The position numbers were made by a program, and so were the translations under genes. DNA of 64,000 bases from Paenibacillus sp. W2I17 (GTDB lineage Bacteria > Bacillota > Bacilli > Paenibacillales > Paenibacillaceae). Shown one piece after another: positions 18,359-27,597 of this stretch (its first letter is position 1; each line of letters begins with the position of its first letter). The notes under the pieces are model-generated. The model saw only the letters and a program-made list of their open reading frames with translations. It ran no database searches and was not told the DNA's origin. Location: positions 2,108,001-2,172,000 of the forward strand of contig NZ_JAUSXM010000001.1 in the NCBI RefSeq assembly GCF_030815985.1, given 5' to 3'.

Positions 18359-19747
18359 TTAAGCCTTAGCACTAAACGTATCTCTCTGTAATTCGTTTCC
18401 TTCGACTTGCTCGCTACGCCAGTTACGCAATTCTTCTTGAATCCCTGCTGTAGCTATAGCATCATCCGATTGTTCTTCACGCTCACGCGAACGGCGTTGT
18501 TGCTGAGAGTTACTTCCCGGCTGACGGCCTCCGTCCTGATACATCTGTGATCCAATTGAACTGTTCTGGGTAACCTCAAGTCGTTCCACTTGAATTCCCT
18601 GGGCTTGAAGTGAAGAACGCAGCTGCGTCATTTGTTGTTCAAGCATGTCTTTAGCCATCGTGTGCTCAGTCATAAACCGTGCAACCAACTGCCCGTTCTG
18701 CAAGGTAATTTGAACATCCAACTTACCTAGATGCTCAGGCCGAAGTGAGATAGTCGCCTCGGAAAATCCTTTTTGCTGGACAATATCCAGCTTGTTAACA
18801 ACAAACTGTGTCATTTCTTTGGCAAACTGTGATGTTTGCATTACAGGTTCAGCCGGTTTTCCTGCTGTTGTACCTGAAGAACGCAAGGACAGCTCTCCTG
18901 CAGTAATGATGGTTGAGTGTTCCACTTCTCCACCTGCATTTGAAGCAGATGTGGTAACAGCCTCATCTTTCACCTGGGTTCCAGAATTCGCCACTGCCGC
19001 AACAAGAACTTGTGGTACAACAGAATCCTGTTTGGATGATTGAAGCGAAGTATTTGGAGCGACTTGTGCAGTCTGATCCTTAACTGCAGTTAATGTATCC
19101 AGTATGGATTTCAGTTCAGTCCATCCTTTGTTACTCGCGGTATCCACTCCAGCCTCTTGAAGCTGACTCTGCAGAGATTGTAACAAATGTTTGAATTCAG
19201 GAGCGTTCTTTGCAACGTTACTCTCTGGATCATTCATTCCAGCCACTAATTGTGTAAGCACATCTTGCAGAACAAAACGTACTGCTGCCGGATGCTGCGA
19301 CAGTTCAATTGCGGGTACTGTTTTTACGCTTTCCGCTCCGTTCGAAGACTCGTCGGAACCTTCTGCATTAGTACCTGAAGGATTACTTAATTGTGTATAC
19401 ATCTGTTGAATCAGAGTTTGCAAACCTGCAAGTAGAGCTGGGTCATTTTCCAAAGCTTCGTCAAGTGAATCCAAGTCCGTGAACAACGAATTCAGTATAG
19501 CCGTGATTGATGCCGCTTCTCCTTCTTCACTTGTAGCAAAGGAAAACACCAACGGATTGGCAGTTAAGCTTCCAGTAGCGCTTGGACTATCACCTTCTGT
19601 ATTTCCTCCAGATAACGATTGTGCAAGAGTTTGGAGAAATTCACCGCTAGCACCTGCAGCTGAACCTTTCGATTGTGCTCCGGTTGTCTGACCTGCTCCT
19701 GTTGCTTTTGCAGATGCTGTGGATGCCATCTGATATACAATCGACAT
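18359..19747 (-). CDS. fliK: FliK, flagellar hook-length control protein
   Basis: 462 aa. The N-terminal two thirds is low in complexity (Ser, Ala, Gln, Thr), as expected for the exported ruler part. The C-terminal Flg_hook domain is recognisable in ISLRPEHLGKLDVQITLQNG and ARFMTEHTMAKDMLEQQM. FliK measures hook length and flips FlhB specificity. A second FliK-like gene (ylqG) is at 43,754-45,817. SD GAGGGGGTG. Confidence 0.92.
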   Translation of the reverse strand: MSIVYQMASTASAKATGAGQTTGAQSKGSAAGASGEFLQTLAQSLSGGNTEGDSPSATGSLTANPLVFSFATSEEGEAASITAILNSLFTDLDSLDEALENDPALLAGLQTLIQQMYTQLSNPSGTNAEGSDESSNGAESVKTVPAIELSQHPAAVRFVLQDVLTQLVAGMNDPESNVAKNAPEFKHLLQSLQSQLQEAGVDTASNKGWTELKSILDTLTAVKDQTAQVAPNTSLQSSKQDSVVPQVLVAAVANSGTQVKDEAVTTSASNAGGEVEHSTIITAGELSLRSSGTTAGKPAEPVMQTSQFAKEMTQFVVNKLDIVQQKGFSEATISLRPEHLGKLDVQITLQNGQLVARFMTEHTMAKDMLEQQMTQLRSSLQAQGIQVERLEVTQNSSIGSQMYQDGGRQPGSNSQQQRRSREREEQSDDAIATAGIQEELRNWRSEQVEGNELQRDTFSAKA

Positions 19748-19786
19748 TTATTTTCACCCCCTCTCGGTTATACAGTGTAGTCAGCT

Positions 19787-20728
19787 CTACTTGTTGCCCA
19801 TTAATTTGTTCAAAATTTTTGCAGTTTCAACCGAGTCCTCTGAAGACATGTTCTCAAGCAATTGAGAGCGTGTTGCATCATCTACTGAATTCAGGATGGT
19901 CAATGTTTTGTCAGGACTTAACTTGTATGTTTCCAATAATAACTTGGCACCACTTGAAGCAGACATCGAAGCAAATGTTTGACTAAGCTGGTTTTTATCC
20001 AGGTTTTTGCTTGTGGTTGTGGATGCAGTTGAAGTTGCTGCGGTTTCTTTCTTCAATCTGGATTGCAGCGCATCCAGTGCCAGATCCCCGGACGGTTTGG
20101 CATCCTTCATCATCATGGTGACATCGGCTGCTGTTTTCGGGTCCATCTTTTCAAGCACCTTGGTCCGAGCAGATGACTGCATGGCATTCAACAACAATAC
20201 CATTTCCTCATTCGTCATATTTTGCAAAATCGGTGCAGCTTTGCTTGGACTCATGTCCGCATACATTTTAGCTAAATCTTTGATTTGCTTTTGATAATCG
20301 GATTCCGTTTCCGGCGTTGCTGCCGTAGCCGTTTCAGCAGCTTTCTCCGCATCATCCAACTTCTTCTGAAGGTCTGTTGCTTTCTTCGCTTCAGTTGTTG
20401 TCGCTTCCTGTGCTGCCTTAAGTTCTGTTTCTTTTGCCGTAACTTGGGACTTCAGCTTTTCGATTGTCGCTTCAGCACTTTCAACCTGCTGCTCACTCTT
20501 CTCCAGCTTATCTTTCTCAGGGTCCAGCACAGGATCAGGTACCCATTCCTTAACTACCGGAATCTTGTTAGCAAATTCAAACAAATTATTACGAATATCT
20601 ACATTAAAAAGCGTAAGCAATACGCCCAGCAATACTACGGTGAATACAATCGGGATGGAAATCATGAGAAATTTTTCCCAGCCGCCTCCCGATTCTTTTT
20701 CCATGTCGCTATCGTCTTTAACAGCCAT
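19787..20728 (-). CDS. MotE-like flagellar protein (YlxF family)
   Basis: 313 aa. One membrane helix at about 20-43, a long coiled coil (about 70-140, KLEKSEQQVESAEATIEKLK and following), then a MgtE-N-like helical domain with YADMSPSKAAPILQNM and VLEKMDPKTAADVTMMM. This architecture is that of B. subtilis YlxF and of MotE, a chaperone of MotC in other species. It lies between fliJ and fliK, where ylxF is found. Confidence 0.85.
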   Translation of the reverse strand: MAVKDDSDMEKESGGGWEKFLMISIPIVFTVVLLGVLLTLFNVDIRNNLFEFANKIPVVKEWVPDPVLDPEKDKLEKSEQQVESAEATIEKLKSQVTAKETELKAAQEATTTEAKKATDLQKKLDDAEKAAETATAATPETESDYQKQIKDLAKMYADMSPSKAAPILQNMTNEEMVLLLNAMQSSARTKVLEKMDPKTAADVTMMMKDAKPSGDLALDALQSRLKKETAATSTASTTTSKNLDKNQLSQTFASMSASSGAKLLLETYKLSPDKTLTILNSVDDATRSQLLENMSSEDSVETAKILNKLMGNK

Positions 20729-20771
20729 CGTTCATTCCTCCTTCACGAGACAACTTCGCGTCCGGCTCACA

Positions 20772-21224
20772 TCAATTCGCGCGTCCGGCTTTGGCAGCGA
20801 AGCGTACAGTAGCCATCTCGTCCAGATCGTTCTGTTCCCGGAGGAGCATCTCCTGCTGAAATTTGATCTTGGCCTTGTCTCTCGCTCCAAGCCATACTTT
20901 TTCATCAACCATCTTACCGTTCAGAAACGTCTGATTCCGTTGCACGTTGACCTGAGCATGTTTAACATCATTGTTTTTACGTGAAATGCACTCGTCAAGA
21001 TGATGTACATAACGCTGCATCTCCTGCAAACTGTTTACAGACGCTGTATTTTCCGTAGCAGATTGGATAATCCCGACCAGATTATTTCTATCGTTCAGAA
21101 GTTGTATCAGATGTTCTTCCTCCGTCTGAAGTTTACCGATCGCTGTGGATAACATCCACTCTGCCTGTGTTTTTTCATTACTCTTCAGGTCAACAACTTT
21201 CTGGAAATGATATCGAAATTTCAT
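20772..21224 (-). CDS. fliJ: FliJ, flagellar export chaperone
   Basis: 150 aa, almost entirely helical coiled coil, starting MKFRYHFQKVVDLKSNEKTQ, the usual FliJ opening. FliJ is the stalk-like partner of the FliI ATPase and contacts FlhA. Located 11 nt after the fliI stop. Confidence 0.93.
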   Translation of the reverse strand: MKFRYHFQKVVDLKSNEKTQAEWMLSTAIGKLQTEEEHLIQLLNDRNNLVGIIQSATENTASVNSLQEMQRYVHHLDECISRKNNDVKHAQVNVQRNQTFLNGKMVDEKVWLGARDKAKIKFQQEMLLREQNDLDEMATVRFAAKAGRAN

Positions 21225-21235
21225 CGCTTAACCAT

Positions 21236-22555
21236 TCATCTCCTTGCAAATTCAAGAATCAAACGTTCCTGCACTTCACTTAAGGTGACTTTCTCGTCGA
21301 CTTTCTGCTTGGTAAAGTTCCATATACTATCAATCTGGTCTATCGATTCATCTATGGCTGCATTTGATCCCCGCTGGTAAGCTCCAATATTGATCAAATC
21401 TTCCGATTCTTTGTACACAGCCATCAAACGTTTCATATTATTAACAGCTTCCAACTGCTCTTCCGGAGCAATATCCTTCATAACACGACTTATGCTGGCT
21501 AACACATCAATCGCTGGAAAATGACCTTTATTTGCAATGGATCGATTTAACACAATGTGTCCATCCAGAATACCCCTTACCGCATCGGCGATCGGTTCGT
21601 TCATGTCATCCCCATCAACCAGAACGGTGTAAAAGGCTGTAATCGAACCCGTAGGCCCTGTGCCTGCCCGTTCAAGCAGTTTGGGCAAACTTGCAAAAAC
21701 CGATGGCGTATATCCTCTCATTGCCGGAGGTTCACCTACGGCCAGACCAACTTCCCTTTGTGCCATCGCATATCGAGTTACCGAATCCATCATGAGCATC
21801 ACGTTCATTCCACGATCTCGGAAATACTCTGCAATAGTGGTCGCAATAACTGCTCCCTTGATCCGAATCAGGGCAGGCTGATCTGAAGTTGCAACAATGA
21901 CTACGGAGCGTTCCAGTCCTTCCGGACCCAGATCCCGTTCGATAAAGTCGCGAACCTCACGTCCACGTTCACCCACAAGCGCGATGACATTGACATCTGC
22001 TGCTGTATTACGAGCGATCATGCCCATCAACGTACTCTTACCAACACCAGAACCGGCAAAAATACCTACACGCTGTCCCTTACCTACGGTCAGCAATCCA
22101 TCGATAGCTCTTACACCAACACCCATCGTTTCAAGTACACGTGGACGATCCATTGGATTAACCGGTGTATTGGAGGTAGAGTACATCGGCATTCTGGATG
22201 GGAGAAGGGAACCATCTAGCGGCTGCCCAAGTCCGTCCAATACTTTACCGAGCAATTCGGAGCCTACCTGAACACCGAGTGGTTTACCCGTACCTACTAC
22301 ATCGCAACCAGGACCGATGGATTGAAGTTCACCCAGTGGCATAAGCAGCACTTTGTTATCTCGAAACCCAACAACTTCGGCCTGAAGAGGCTTGGCCGAT
22401 TTACCAGGATAGATATAACATACGTCACCGATACTTGCATCTGGCCCTTCTGACTCCACCATAAGACCAATGACCTGAGTTACTTTGCCGTTAATACGAA
22501 CAGGATCGAATTGGCGCAAATGTTCCATATATCGCTGTGAACTAAGAACCTTCAT
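21236..22555 (-). CDS. fliI: FliI, flagellar export ATPase
   Basis: 439 aa from ATG 22555, matching B. subtilis FliI. Walker A GIFAGSGVGKSTLMG; F1-beta-type regions VIALVGERGREVRDFIE and VLMMMDSVTRYAMAQREV. The frame is open to 22582, but GAGGAGCG precedes the inner ATG and MKVLSSQRYMEHLRQ is the expected start. It overlaps the end of fliH by 14 nt. It energises export together with FliH and FliJ. Confidence 0.95.
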   Translation of the reverse strand: MKVLSSQRYMEHLRQFDPVRINGKVTQVIGLMVESEGPDASIGDVCYIYPGKSAKPLQAEVVGFRDNKVLLMPLGELQSIGPGCDVVGTGKPLGVQVGSELLGKVLDGLGQPLDGSLLPSRMPMYSTSNTPVNPMDRPRVLETMGVGVRAIDGLLTVGKGQRVGIFAGSGVGKSTLMGMIARNTAADVNVIALVGERGREVRDFIERDLGPEGLERSVVIVATSDQPALIRIKGAVIATTIAEYFRDRGMNVMLMMDSVTRYAMAQREVGLAVGEPPAMRGYTPSVFASLPKLLERAGTGPTGSITAFYTVLVDGDDMNEPIADAVRGILDGHIVLNRSIANKGHFPAIDVLASISRVMKDIAPEEQLEAVNNMKRLMAVYKESEDLINIGAYQRGSNAAIDESIDQIDSIWNFTKQKVDEKVTLSEVQERLILEFARR

Positions 22556-23405
22556 GTTGATTTTTTCGCTCCTCATCCTCAAGTGCTATGCGGACCAGTT
22601 CTTTTTTAATCTCAGCAAGCTGTGTATCAATTCTCGCATCTACACTTCCAAACGAAGAACGAATGACACATCCCTTGTCTTTGACCGTTGAATCAGGCAA
22701 AATCTGCAATTCTGCCTGAGAGTCAATGGACAGAGACAATTCTTCACGAGCTGCCTGTACAAATGTAAACTGATCAGGAGCCACACAAAGTGTGATCAAA
22801 CCCTGCTCCCGTTTACGTGACAAACTCTGACGAATCAGTTCCAATGTATGATCGGGTTCAATGGTAAGTTGCTTATCAATGACTTTCTCAGCAATCCCGC
22901 AAGCGAGCTCCACGAGGAACGGTTCGGCTTCCTGAATGATCTGATCTTTAGCTACATAAGCTTCCTTGAGCACTTCCTGGGCTTCAATCATCATCTTTTC
23001 GATCTGCACCTGGAGATCCAGTTCAGCTTGTACTTTGCCTTCTTCAAAACCCTGTTGGAAACCTTGTGAACGAAGCGCTTCAGTCAGATGTTCATCCTGT
23101 TGTCGTTGTTCCTGCCACCAGCTGTCGATCTGTTCACGGGCCTCTTGAAGCATGCGCTCTGCCTCTTCTGAAGCTTCACGTACTTGCGTTTCTGCAAACT
23201 CCTTGGCATCTTCCAGCATCTCTGCGGTAAGACGTTGTGTTTCTTCGTCCACGCGTGCTTGAAGCGTTTCTGCTTCAGAACCTTCAGCACTTTCACCGTA
23301 TAATTCCGTTTCAGACTCCTCAGCACCACCATAATGATGATGATTTTCAAGTTTTTTACGGTCATCAACGGGTACATACTGGAAAGATTTAATCAAATTA
23401 GACAA
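22542..23405 (-). CDS. fliH: FliH, regulator of the export ATPase
   Basis: About 287 aa. A long acidic coiled coil (about 40-130) precedes the C-terminal FliI-binding domain with ELACGIAEKVIDKQLT, related to V/F-ATPase peripheral stalks. I placed the start at TTG 23405 (MSNLIKSFQYVPV), 9 nt after GGAGGAG; ATG 23414 just after that SD is the alternative, and the frame is open to 23444. It overlaps the fliG end by 8 nt. Confidence 0.9.
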   Translation of the reverse strand: MSNLIKSFQYVPVDDRKKLENHHHYGGAEESETELYGESAEGSEAETLQARVDEETQRLTAEMLEDAKEFAETQVREASEEAERMLQEAREQIDSWWQEQRQQDEHLTEALRSQGFQQGFEEGKVQAELDLQVQIEKMMIEAQEVLKEAYVAKDQIIQEAEPFLVELACGIAEKVIDKQLTIEPDHTLELIRQSLSRKREQGLITLCVAPDQFTFVQAAREELSLSIDSQAELQILPDSTVKDKGCVIRSSFGSVDARIDTQLAEIKKELVRIALEDEERKNQHEGS

Positions 23406-24414
23406 TGATATCATCTCCTCCACCGCGTGCGATAATGATCTCACCGGCTTCTTCCAATCTGCGTATCGTTCCTACGATACGTGTCTGAGCTTCCTCAACA
23501 TCACGCAATCGCACAGGTCCCATGAACTCCATCTCTTCTTTGAATGTCTCGGACATCCGTTTCGACATATTCCGGAACACGGCATCCCGAACTTCTTCGC
23601 TTGCCACTTTGAGTGCCAGCTGCAAATCTGCGTTGTCGATATCCCGAATAATGCGCTGAATCGAACGATCATCCACATTGACGATATCTTCGAATACAAA
23701 CATGCGTTTTTTGATTTCCTCTGCAAGCTCCGGATCCTGAATCTCGAGCGAGTCCAAAATGGTACGCTCTGTACCCCGATCGACTCCGTTCAGAATCTGA
23801 ACGATTGATTCGATACCACCCGCATTCGTGTAATCCTGCGTTACGGTAGAAGATAGTTTCTGTTCCAGAACCCGCTCCACTTGAGAGATGACTTCCGGCG
23901 AAGTACTATCCATAACAGCCACCCGGCGAGCGACATCTGCCTGTTTCTCTTGTGGCAAGGATGATAGAATCGCTGCTGCCTGTTCGAATTGCAGGTAAGA
24001 CAGAACCAGGGCAATAGTTTGCGGGCTTTCATTCTGAATAAAGTTCAAAATTTGATTCGGATCAGCTTTGCGCGCAAAGTCAAACGGTCTCACTTGCAGC
24101 GTAGCTGTCAAACGATTAATGACTTCAAGTGCTTTTGAAGAACCCAAAGCTTTCTCCAGGATTTCTCTCGCATAATTGATACCGCCCTGAGAGATATATT
24201 CCTGCGCCAGACAGATCTGGTGAAACTCGGCCATGATCATGTCCTTTTCGGAAGAATCAACCTTGCGAACGTTGGCAATCTCCAACGTAAGTTGCTCAAT
24301 CTCCTCATCTCGCAGATGTTTGAAGATCTGAGCCGATACTTCCGGACCTAATGTAATCAACAAAATTGCTGCTTTTTGTCTTCCAGTCAAACCTTGACTG
24401 CTTGCCTTCGCCAA
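23398..24414 (-). CDS. fliG: FliG, flagellar rotor/switch protein
   Basis: 338 aa. Start at TTG 24414 gives MAKASSQGLTGRQKAAILL, which aligns with other FliG starts and has AGAGGTG 6 nt before it; GTG 24423 is the weaker option because the SD would touch it. The middle domain shows KADPNQILNFIQNESPQTIA (EHPQ-like) and the C-terminal torque helix has charged residues near LALKVASEEVRDAVFRNMSK. FliG sits between FliF and FliM. Confidence 0.96.
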   Translation of the reverse strand: MAKASSQGLTGRQKAAILLITLGPEVSAQIFKHLRDEEIEQLTLEIANVRKVDSSEKDMIMAEFHQICLAQEYISQGGINYAREILEKALGSSKALEVINRLTATLQVRPFDFARKADPNQILNFIQNESPQTIALVLSYLQFEQAAAILSSLPQEKQADVARRVAVMDSTSPEVISQVERVLEQKLSSTVTQDYTNAGGIESIVQILNGVDRGTERTILDSLEIQDPELAEEIKKRMFVFEDIVNVDDRSIQRIIRDIDNADLQLALKVASEEVRDAVFRNMSKRMSETFKEEMEFMGPVRLRDVEEAQTRIVGTIRRLEEAGEIIIARGGGDDIIV

Positions 24415-24425
24415 TGCGTTCACCT

Positions 24426-26009
24426 CTATTCGTCAGCCAGCCATGTACGCAGCAGATTGACGAATTCGTCTGGCTTTTTCTTGGCCAAACTCTCCAATTG
24501 TTTGCGCACCTGACTTTCGTTCGTTACACTGTCCAGCGTAATGGACGGGAACTCTGTTGCTATTGGAAGAGGAATCTCTTCTTCTTCGACTTCGTTTTGT
24601 TTGCGGCGACGGCGTACTAACAAAATAACTACCGCTGCGATCAATGCCGCTATGAGTGCGCCTCCACCCCACATCATCGTTGAGGAAAGCTGGAAACCTG
24701 TATTGTCTGCAGAGGCAGTCTGGAAGCCTTGTGACATGACTGAAACTTTCTTTGTCAGATCGGCGTCACTTATTACAGTGCCTGAGTCTGCCAGTGAAGC
24801 ACGAACAATGTTAACCAAAATGTTCTCAATTGCGTCCTGAACCGGTCCCTGTAATTCTGTTTCTCCATTCGGTGGTTCAACTGCAACGTTAATGGTTAAG
24901 TCTTTTACAGTATACGGACTGGAAATGATATCCTTGGCAATTCGATTAACATCGTAGTTTATAGTGCTTGATGATTCTTCGGAGGTAGAGTTACCGGTTG
25001 CATCAGATGATGGGTAACCCGGAACTTCCTCTTGTCCTGTGCCAGCAACGCCACCTGTTGGGTTGCTGGCGCCAGTGTAGCTCTTTTGAATCTCCTGCAC
25101 ACTGATCTCGATGCCTTTCATATTATCTACATCAACAGGTGTGACCAGATTTTCCTTACGAGTTTCTTTGTCAAAATTAAGCTTGGAGGCTACCAAAACA
25201 TTAACTTTGTCTTCCCCTACAATCTGGGAAAGGAATTGCTTTACGTTATTACGGACATCGTTTTCAAACTTTTTCTGTAAAGCCATGTTTTCTTGAACTT
25301 CGGAAGACAACCCGCCACTGCCACCTCGGGCAGTTGGAATCAATTCTGCTTCATCTGTGTTCGTAATCGTGATGTTCTCAACAGGCAGATTAGGAATTGC
25401 AGTCTTAACCAAGTTAAAGTAGCCATCTACCGCTGCCTGATTTGGGTGATAACCCGGTTTGAATTGGAGAGCTACCGATGCTGATGCTTTGTCTTGTTCT
25501 TCTAAACCAGCAAAAATGTTATCTTTCGGCATATTAACGAGTACTTTAGCATCCTGTATCCCTTGCATCCGCTGAAGTAACTGTTCAACTTCTCCGTTTA
25601 TAGCGTTGTTGTACTTTACATCAAACTCTTTATCCGTCATCCCGATAGGTGATGATGACTCCTCAAATGACTTATACCCTAATGAACCATTCTGAATAAT
25701 CCCTTGAGATCCAACATTGACCTTTGCGATTGCAACACTTGTACTCGGTACGGATATGGTCTTGCCATCTGAACTTAATTTGTATGGAATGCTAGATGAA
25801 TCTAGATAACTGATCACGCCCGCTGAATCACTTGCATTCAAATCTGTAAAAGCAACTTCATATTCCGTCTTGGACAACTGCATCGTGAGTACAACTGCAG
25901 CCAAAATCAGGAACAGGAAGGTGGATATAAATAATACTTTTTGCTTTTTGCTAAAACTATTCCAATACTGGGATGCCTTATCCCTGTACTGGGCGATTCT
26001 CTCATTCAC
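24426..26009 (-). CDS. fliF: FliF, MS-ring protein
   Basis: 527 aa. Membrane helix at about 24-44, periplasm-side ring domains with the YscJ-type segment SKTEYEVAFTDLNASDSAGV, a low-complexity Gly/Ser stretch around 310-345, a second membrane helix near 450, and a C-terminal tail ending LLRTWLADE that binds FliG. The fliG ribosome binding site lies right at its stop codon. Confidence 0.96.
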   Translation of the reverse strand: MNERIAQYRDKASQYWNSFSKKQKVLFISTFLFLILAAVVLTMQLSKTEYEVAFTDLNASDSAGVISYLDSSSIPYKLSSDGKTISVPSTSVAIAKVNVGSQGIIQNGSLGYKSFEESSSPIGMTDKEFDVKYNNAINGEVEQLLQRMQGIQDAKVLVNMPKDNIFAGLEEQDKASASVALQFKPGYHPNQAAVDGYFNLVKTAIPNLPVENITITNTDEAELIPTARGGSGGLSSEVQENMALQKKFENDVRNNVKQFLSQIVGEDKVNVLVASKLNFDKETRKENLVTPVDVDNMKGIEISVQEIQKSYTGASNPTGGVAGTGQEEVPGYPSSDATGNSTSEESSSTINYDVNRIAKDIISSPYTVKDLTINVAVEPPNGETELQGPVQDAIENILVNIVRASLADSGTVISDADLTKKVSVMSQGFQTASADNTGFQLSSTMMWGGGALIAALIAAVVILLVRRRRKQNEVEEEEIPLPIATEFPSITLDSVTNESQVRKQLESLAKKKPDEFVNLLRTWLADE

Positions 26010-26146
26010 TCTGTCACCCCATCCGAAACTTTGCTTAGTCTGTCCTTACTCAACCCTAGCCGTTTCATAGGTTGACGATCAGGAGCAGCATCGCAGCTGC
26101 TTTGTTGTAATGATCAGCGCTATTATCGAAGCGCAAGTAGGTTATT

Positions 26147-26458
26147 TTATAACTGCGTTCGCATAACTTCCTGGTATGCTTCGACCACTTTGTTTCGGAC
26201 TTGAGTTGTGAGTTGTAGGCTTAACAAGGCCTGTTCTGAAGCAATCATCACCTGATCCACATTTGCTTTGCCGACCAAAAATTGATTCGACATTTCATGC
26301 GATTGAGCCTCCTGTGCTGCAACGGACCCTAATGCATTCTGTAAGTATGTACCGAAGCTCTGAATGGTTTCGGCTGGTGTAGAAGGCTTACTTTCGGTTG
26401 CACTCTTCATCTGTAGCGGTTGTATCCCCTGTGTGCTAAACATGTTGTTCTGAATCAT
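26147..26458 (-). CDS. fliE: FliE, MS-ring to rod adaptor
   Basis: 103 aa. The conserved C-terminal half MIASEQALLSLQLTTQVRNK and VVEAYQEVMR is clear. FliE links FliF to the rod. SD GGGGAGGG. A 137-nt gap to fliF follows, longer than other spacings in the operon; I see no gene in it. Confidence 0.94.
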   Translation of the reverse strand: MIQNNMFSTQGIQPLQMKSATESKPSTPAETIQSFGTYLQNALGSVAAQEAQSHEMSNQFLVGKANVDQVMIASEQALLSLQLTTQVRNKVVEAYQEVMRTQL

Positions 26459-26516
26459 TAATGTCCCTCCCCTTCATCCCTGGTTTGTAATTTTCTTATT
26501 TTCATTTCAAAGCAGA

Positions 26517-26966
26517 TTATCTTCCAATCTCCAAAGCTTTGGAGATCATCGCTTTGGTTGAATTCAGTGCTGTTACGTTTGCTTCATAGGAACGCGAGGC
26601 AGAAATCATGTCGACCATTTCTTTCGCAATATCCACATTAGGCATAAATACATATCCTTCTGCATTGGCATCCGGATGAGAAGGGTCATACACAGGTTTC
26701 AAAGGTGACTGATCCTCGCGAATCTCCGTTACTCTTACGCCATCTCCTGAACCGCTACCTCTCATCTGATTTTGCAGCATCGTACCAAATGACGTTTTAT
26801 TCGGCTCAAGCACAACCATTTTACGTTTGTAAGGGACCGCTTCACCATTGGATACGCTCGCGCGCGTCGTCTCTGCGTTGGCAATGTTGGAAGATATAAC
26901 GTCCATCCGCAACCGTTGGGCTGTCAGAGCTGAGCTACTGATACTAAAACTATTACTAATGTTCAA
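26517..26966 (-). CDS. flgC: FlgC, proximal rod protein
   Basis: 149 aa, starting with TTG at 26966 (SD GGAGAT 9 nt before). MNISNSFSISSSALTAQRLR with ISSNIANAETTRA is the rod-protein N-terminus, and the C-terminal helix includes EMVDMISASRSYEANVTALN. It lies 6 nt after the flgB stop. Confidence 0.95.
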   Translation of the reverse strand: MNISNSFSISSSALTAQRLRMDVISSNIANAETTRASVSNGEAVPYKRKMVVLEPNKTSFGTMLQNQMRGSGSGDGVRVTEIREDQSPLKPVYDPSHPDANAEGYVFMPNVDIAKEMVDMISASRSYEANVTALNSTKAMISKALEIGR

Positions 26967-26972
26967 TTTAGG

Positions 26973-27380
26973 TTATCTCCCTTCCACACCAACACGCATA
27001 ATTTTAATTTGTTCGTTCACTTGCTGAATATAAGCGTTATAACGCAACTGATTCTCCGCCAGAAGACTCATTTCTCTGTCTATATCGACATTGTTTTCGT
27101 TGTTATTCATGGAGGTTGACTGGTCCATATTAACTACTGGCGTTGGTACGGAAGAGGAAGGACCTATGACAAAATGCCTTGCATCAGTTACTTTCCCCTT
27201 AAGAACAGGCATATCTCCATTCATTTGCCCTTGCAACATTTCTTCAAAAGAAACGTTCGAGCGCTTGAAATACGGGGTATCGGCGTTCGCGATGTTGTCA
27301 GCAATTGTTCGTTGTCTGATATTGGACGCATCGAGTGCACCTTGCAATCTTTTAAAGCTGATATCGTTTAAAAGATTCAC
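26973..27380 (-). CDS. flgB: FlgB, proximal rod protein
   Basis: 135 aa, first gene of the fla/che operon. Starts with GTG at 27380 behind a very strong GAGGAGGGGG SD. NIRQRTIADNIANADTPYFK is the rod signature, and REMSLLAENQLRYNAYIQQV is the C-terminal helix. A perfect 10-bp inverted repeat lies just upstream of the ribosome binding site (27408-27430). Confidence 0.95.
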   Translation of the reverse strand: MNLLNDISFKRLQGALDASNIRQRTIADNIANADTPYFKRSNVSFEEMLQGQMNGDMPVLKGKVTDARHFVIGPSSSVPTPVVNMDQSTSMNNNENNVDIDREMSLLAENQLRYNAYIQQVNEQIKIMRVGVEGR

Positions 27381-27407
27381 AATCCCCCTCCTCTCTTTAG
27401 AAGTTAT

Positions 27408-27430
27408 GGAAAAAGATTGTATCTTTTTCC
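27408..27430 (-). repeat. Perfect 10-bp inverted repeat before the flgB ribosome binding site
   Basis: Arms 27408-27417 and 27421-27430 are exact reverse complements separated by 3 nt. In the flgB transcript this would make a tight A/U-rich hairpin about 15 nt upstream of the SD. No T tract follows, so it is not a usual terminator; an operator or an mRNA-stability hairpin are possible readings. Confidence 0.6.
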
Positions 27431-27559
27431 TTGAAAATTCTTATGTTTTTTTCGACAAAAACATTCGTCTTTACACGGTTTTCTAGGACTTAAGTAGAAT
27501 TAACTCTGATGTTGTCGTATAACATAAGTTTCTTCGAGTTTGGGATTTATTACAATAAG

Positions 27560-27597
27560 AAAAAAGCCCTATCTTTTCTGAAAGACGGGGCTTTTTG
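27560..27597 (-). terminator. Bidirectional terminator between hslU and flgB
   Basis: Inverted repeat AAAGCCC...GGGCTTT with a T run on both strands. It would stop transcripts leaving the hslU side and isolates the flagellar operon, which must therefore have its own promoter in the 180 nt before flgB. Confidence 0.8.

Noticed and set aside
20285..20812. 175-codon Arg/Phe/Leu-rich plus-strand ORF
   Set aside because: Antisense to the coiled-coil part of the MotE-like gene; skewed composition is explained by that.
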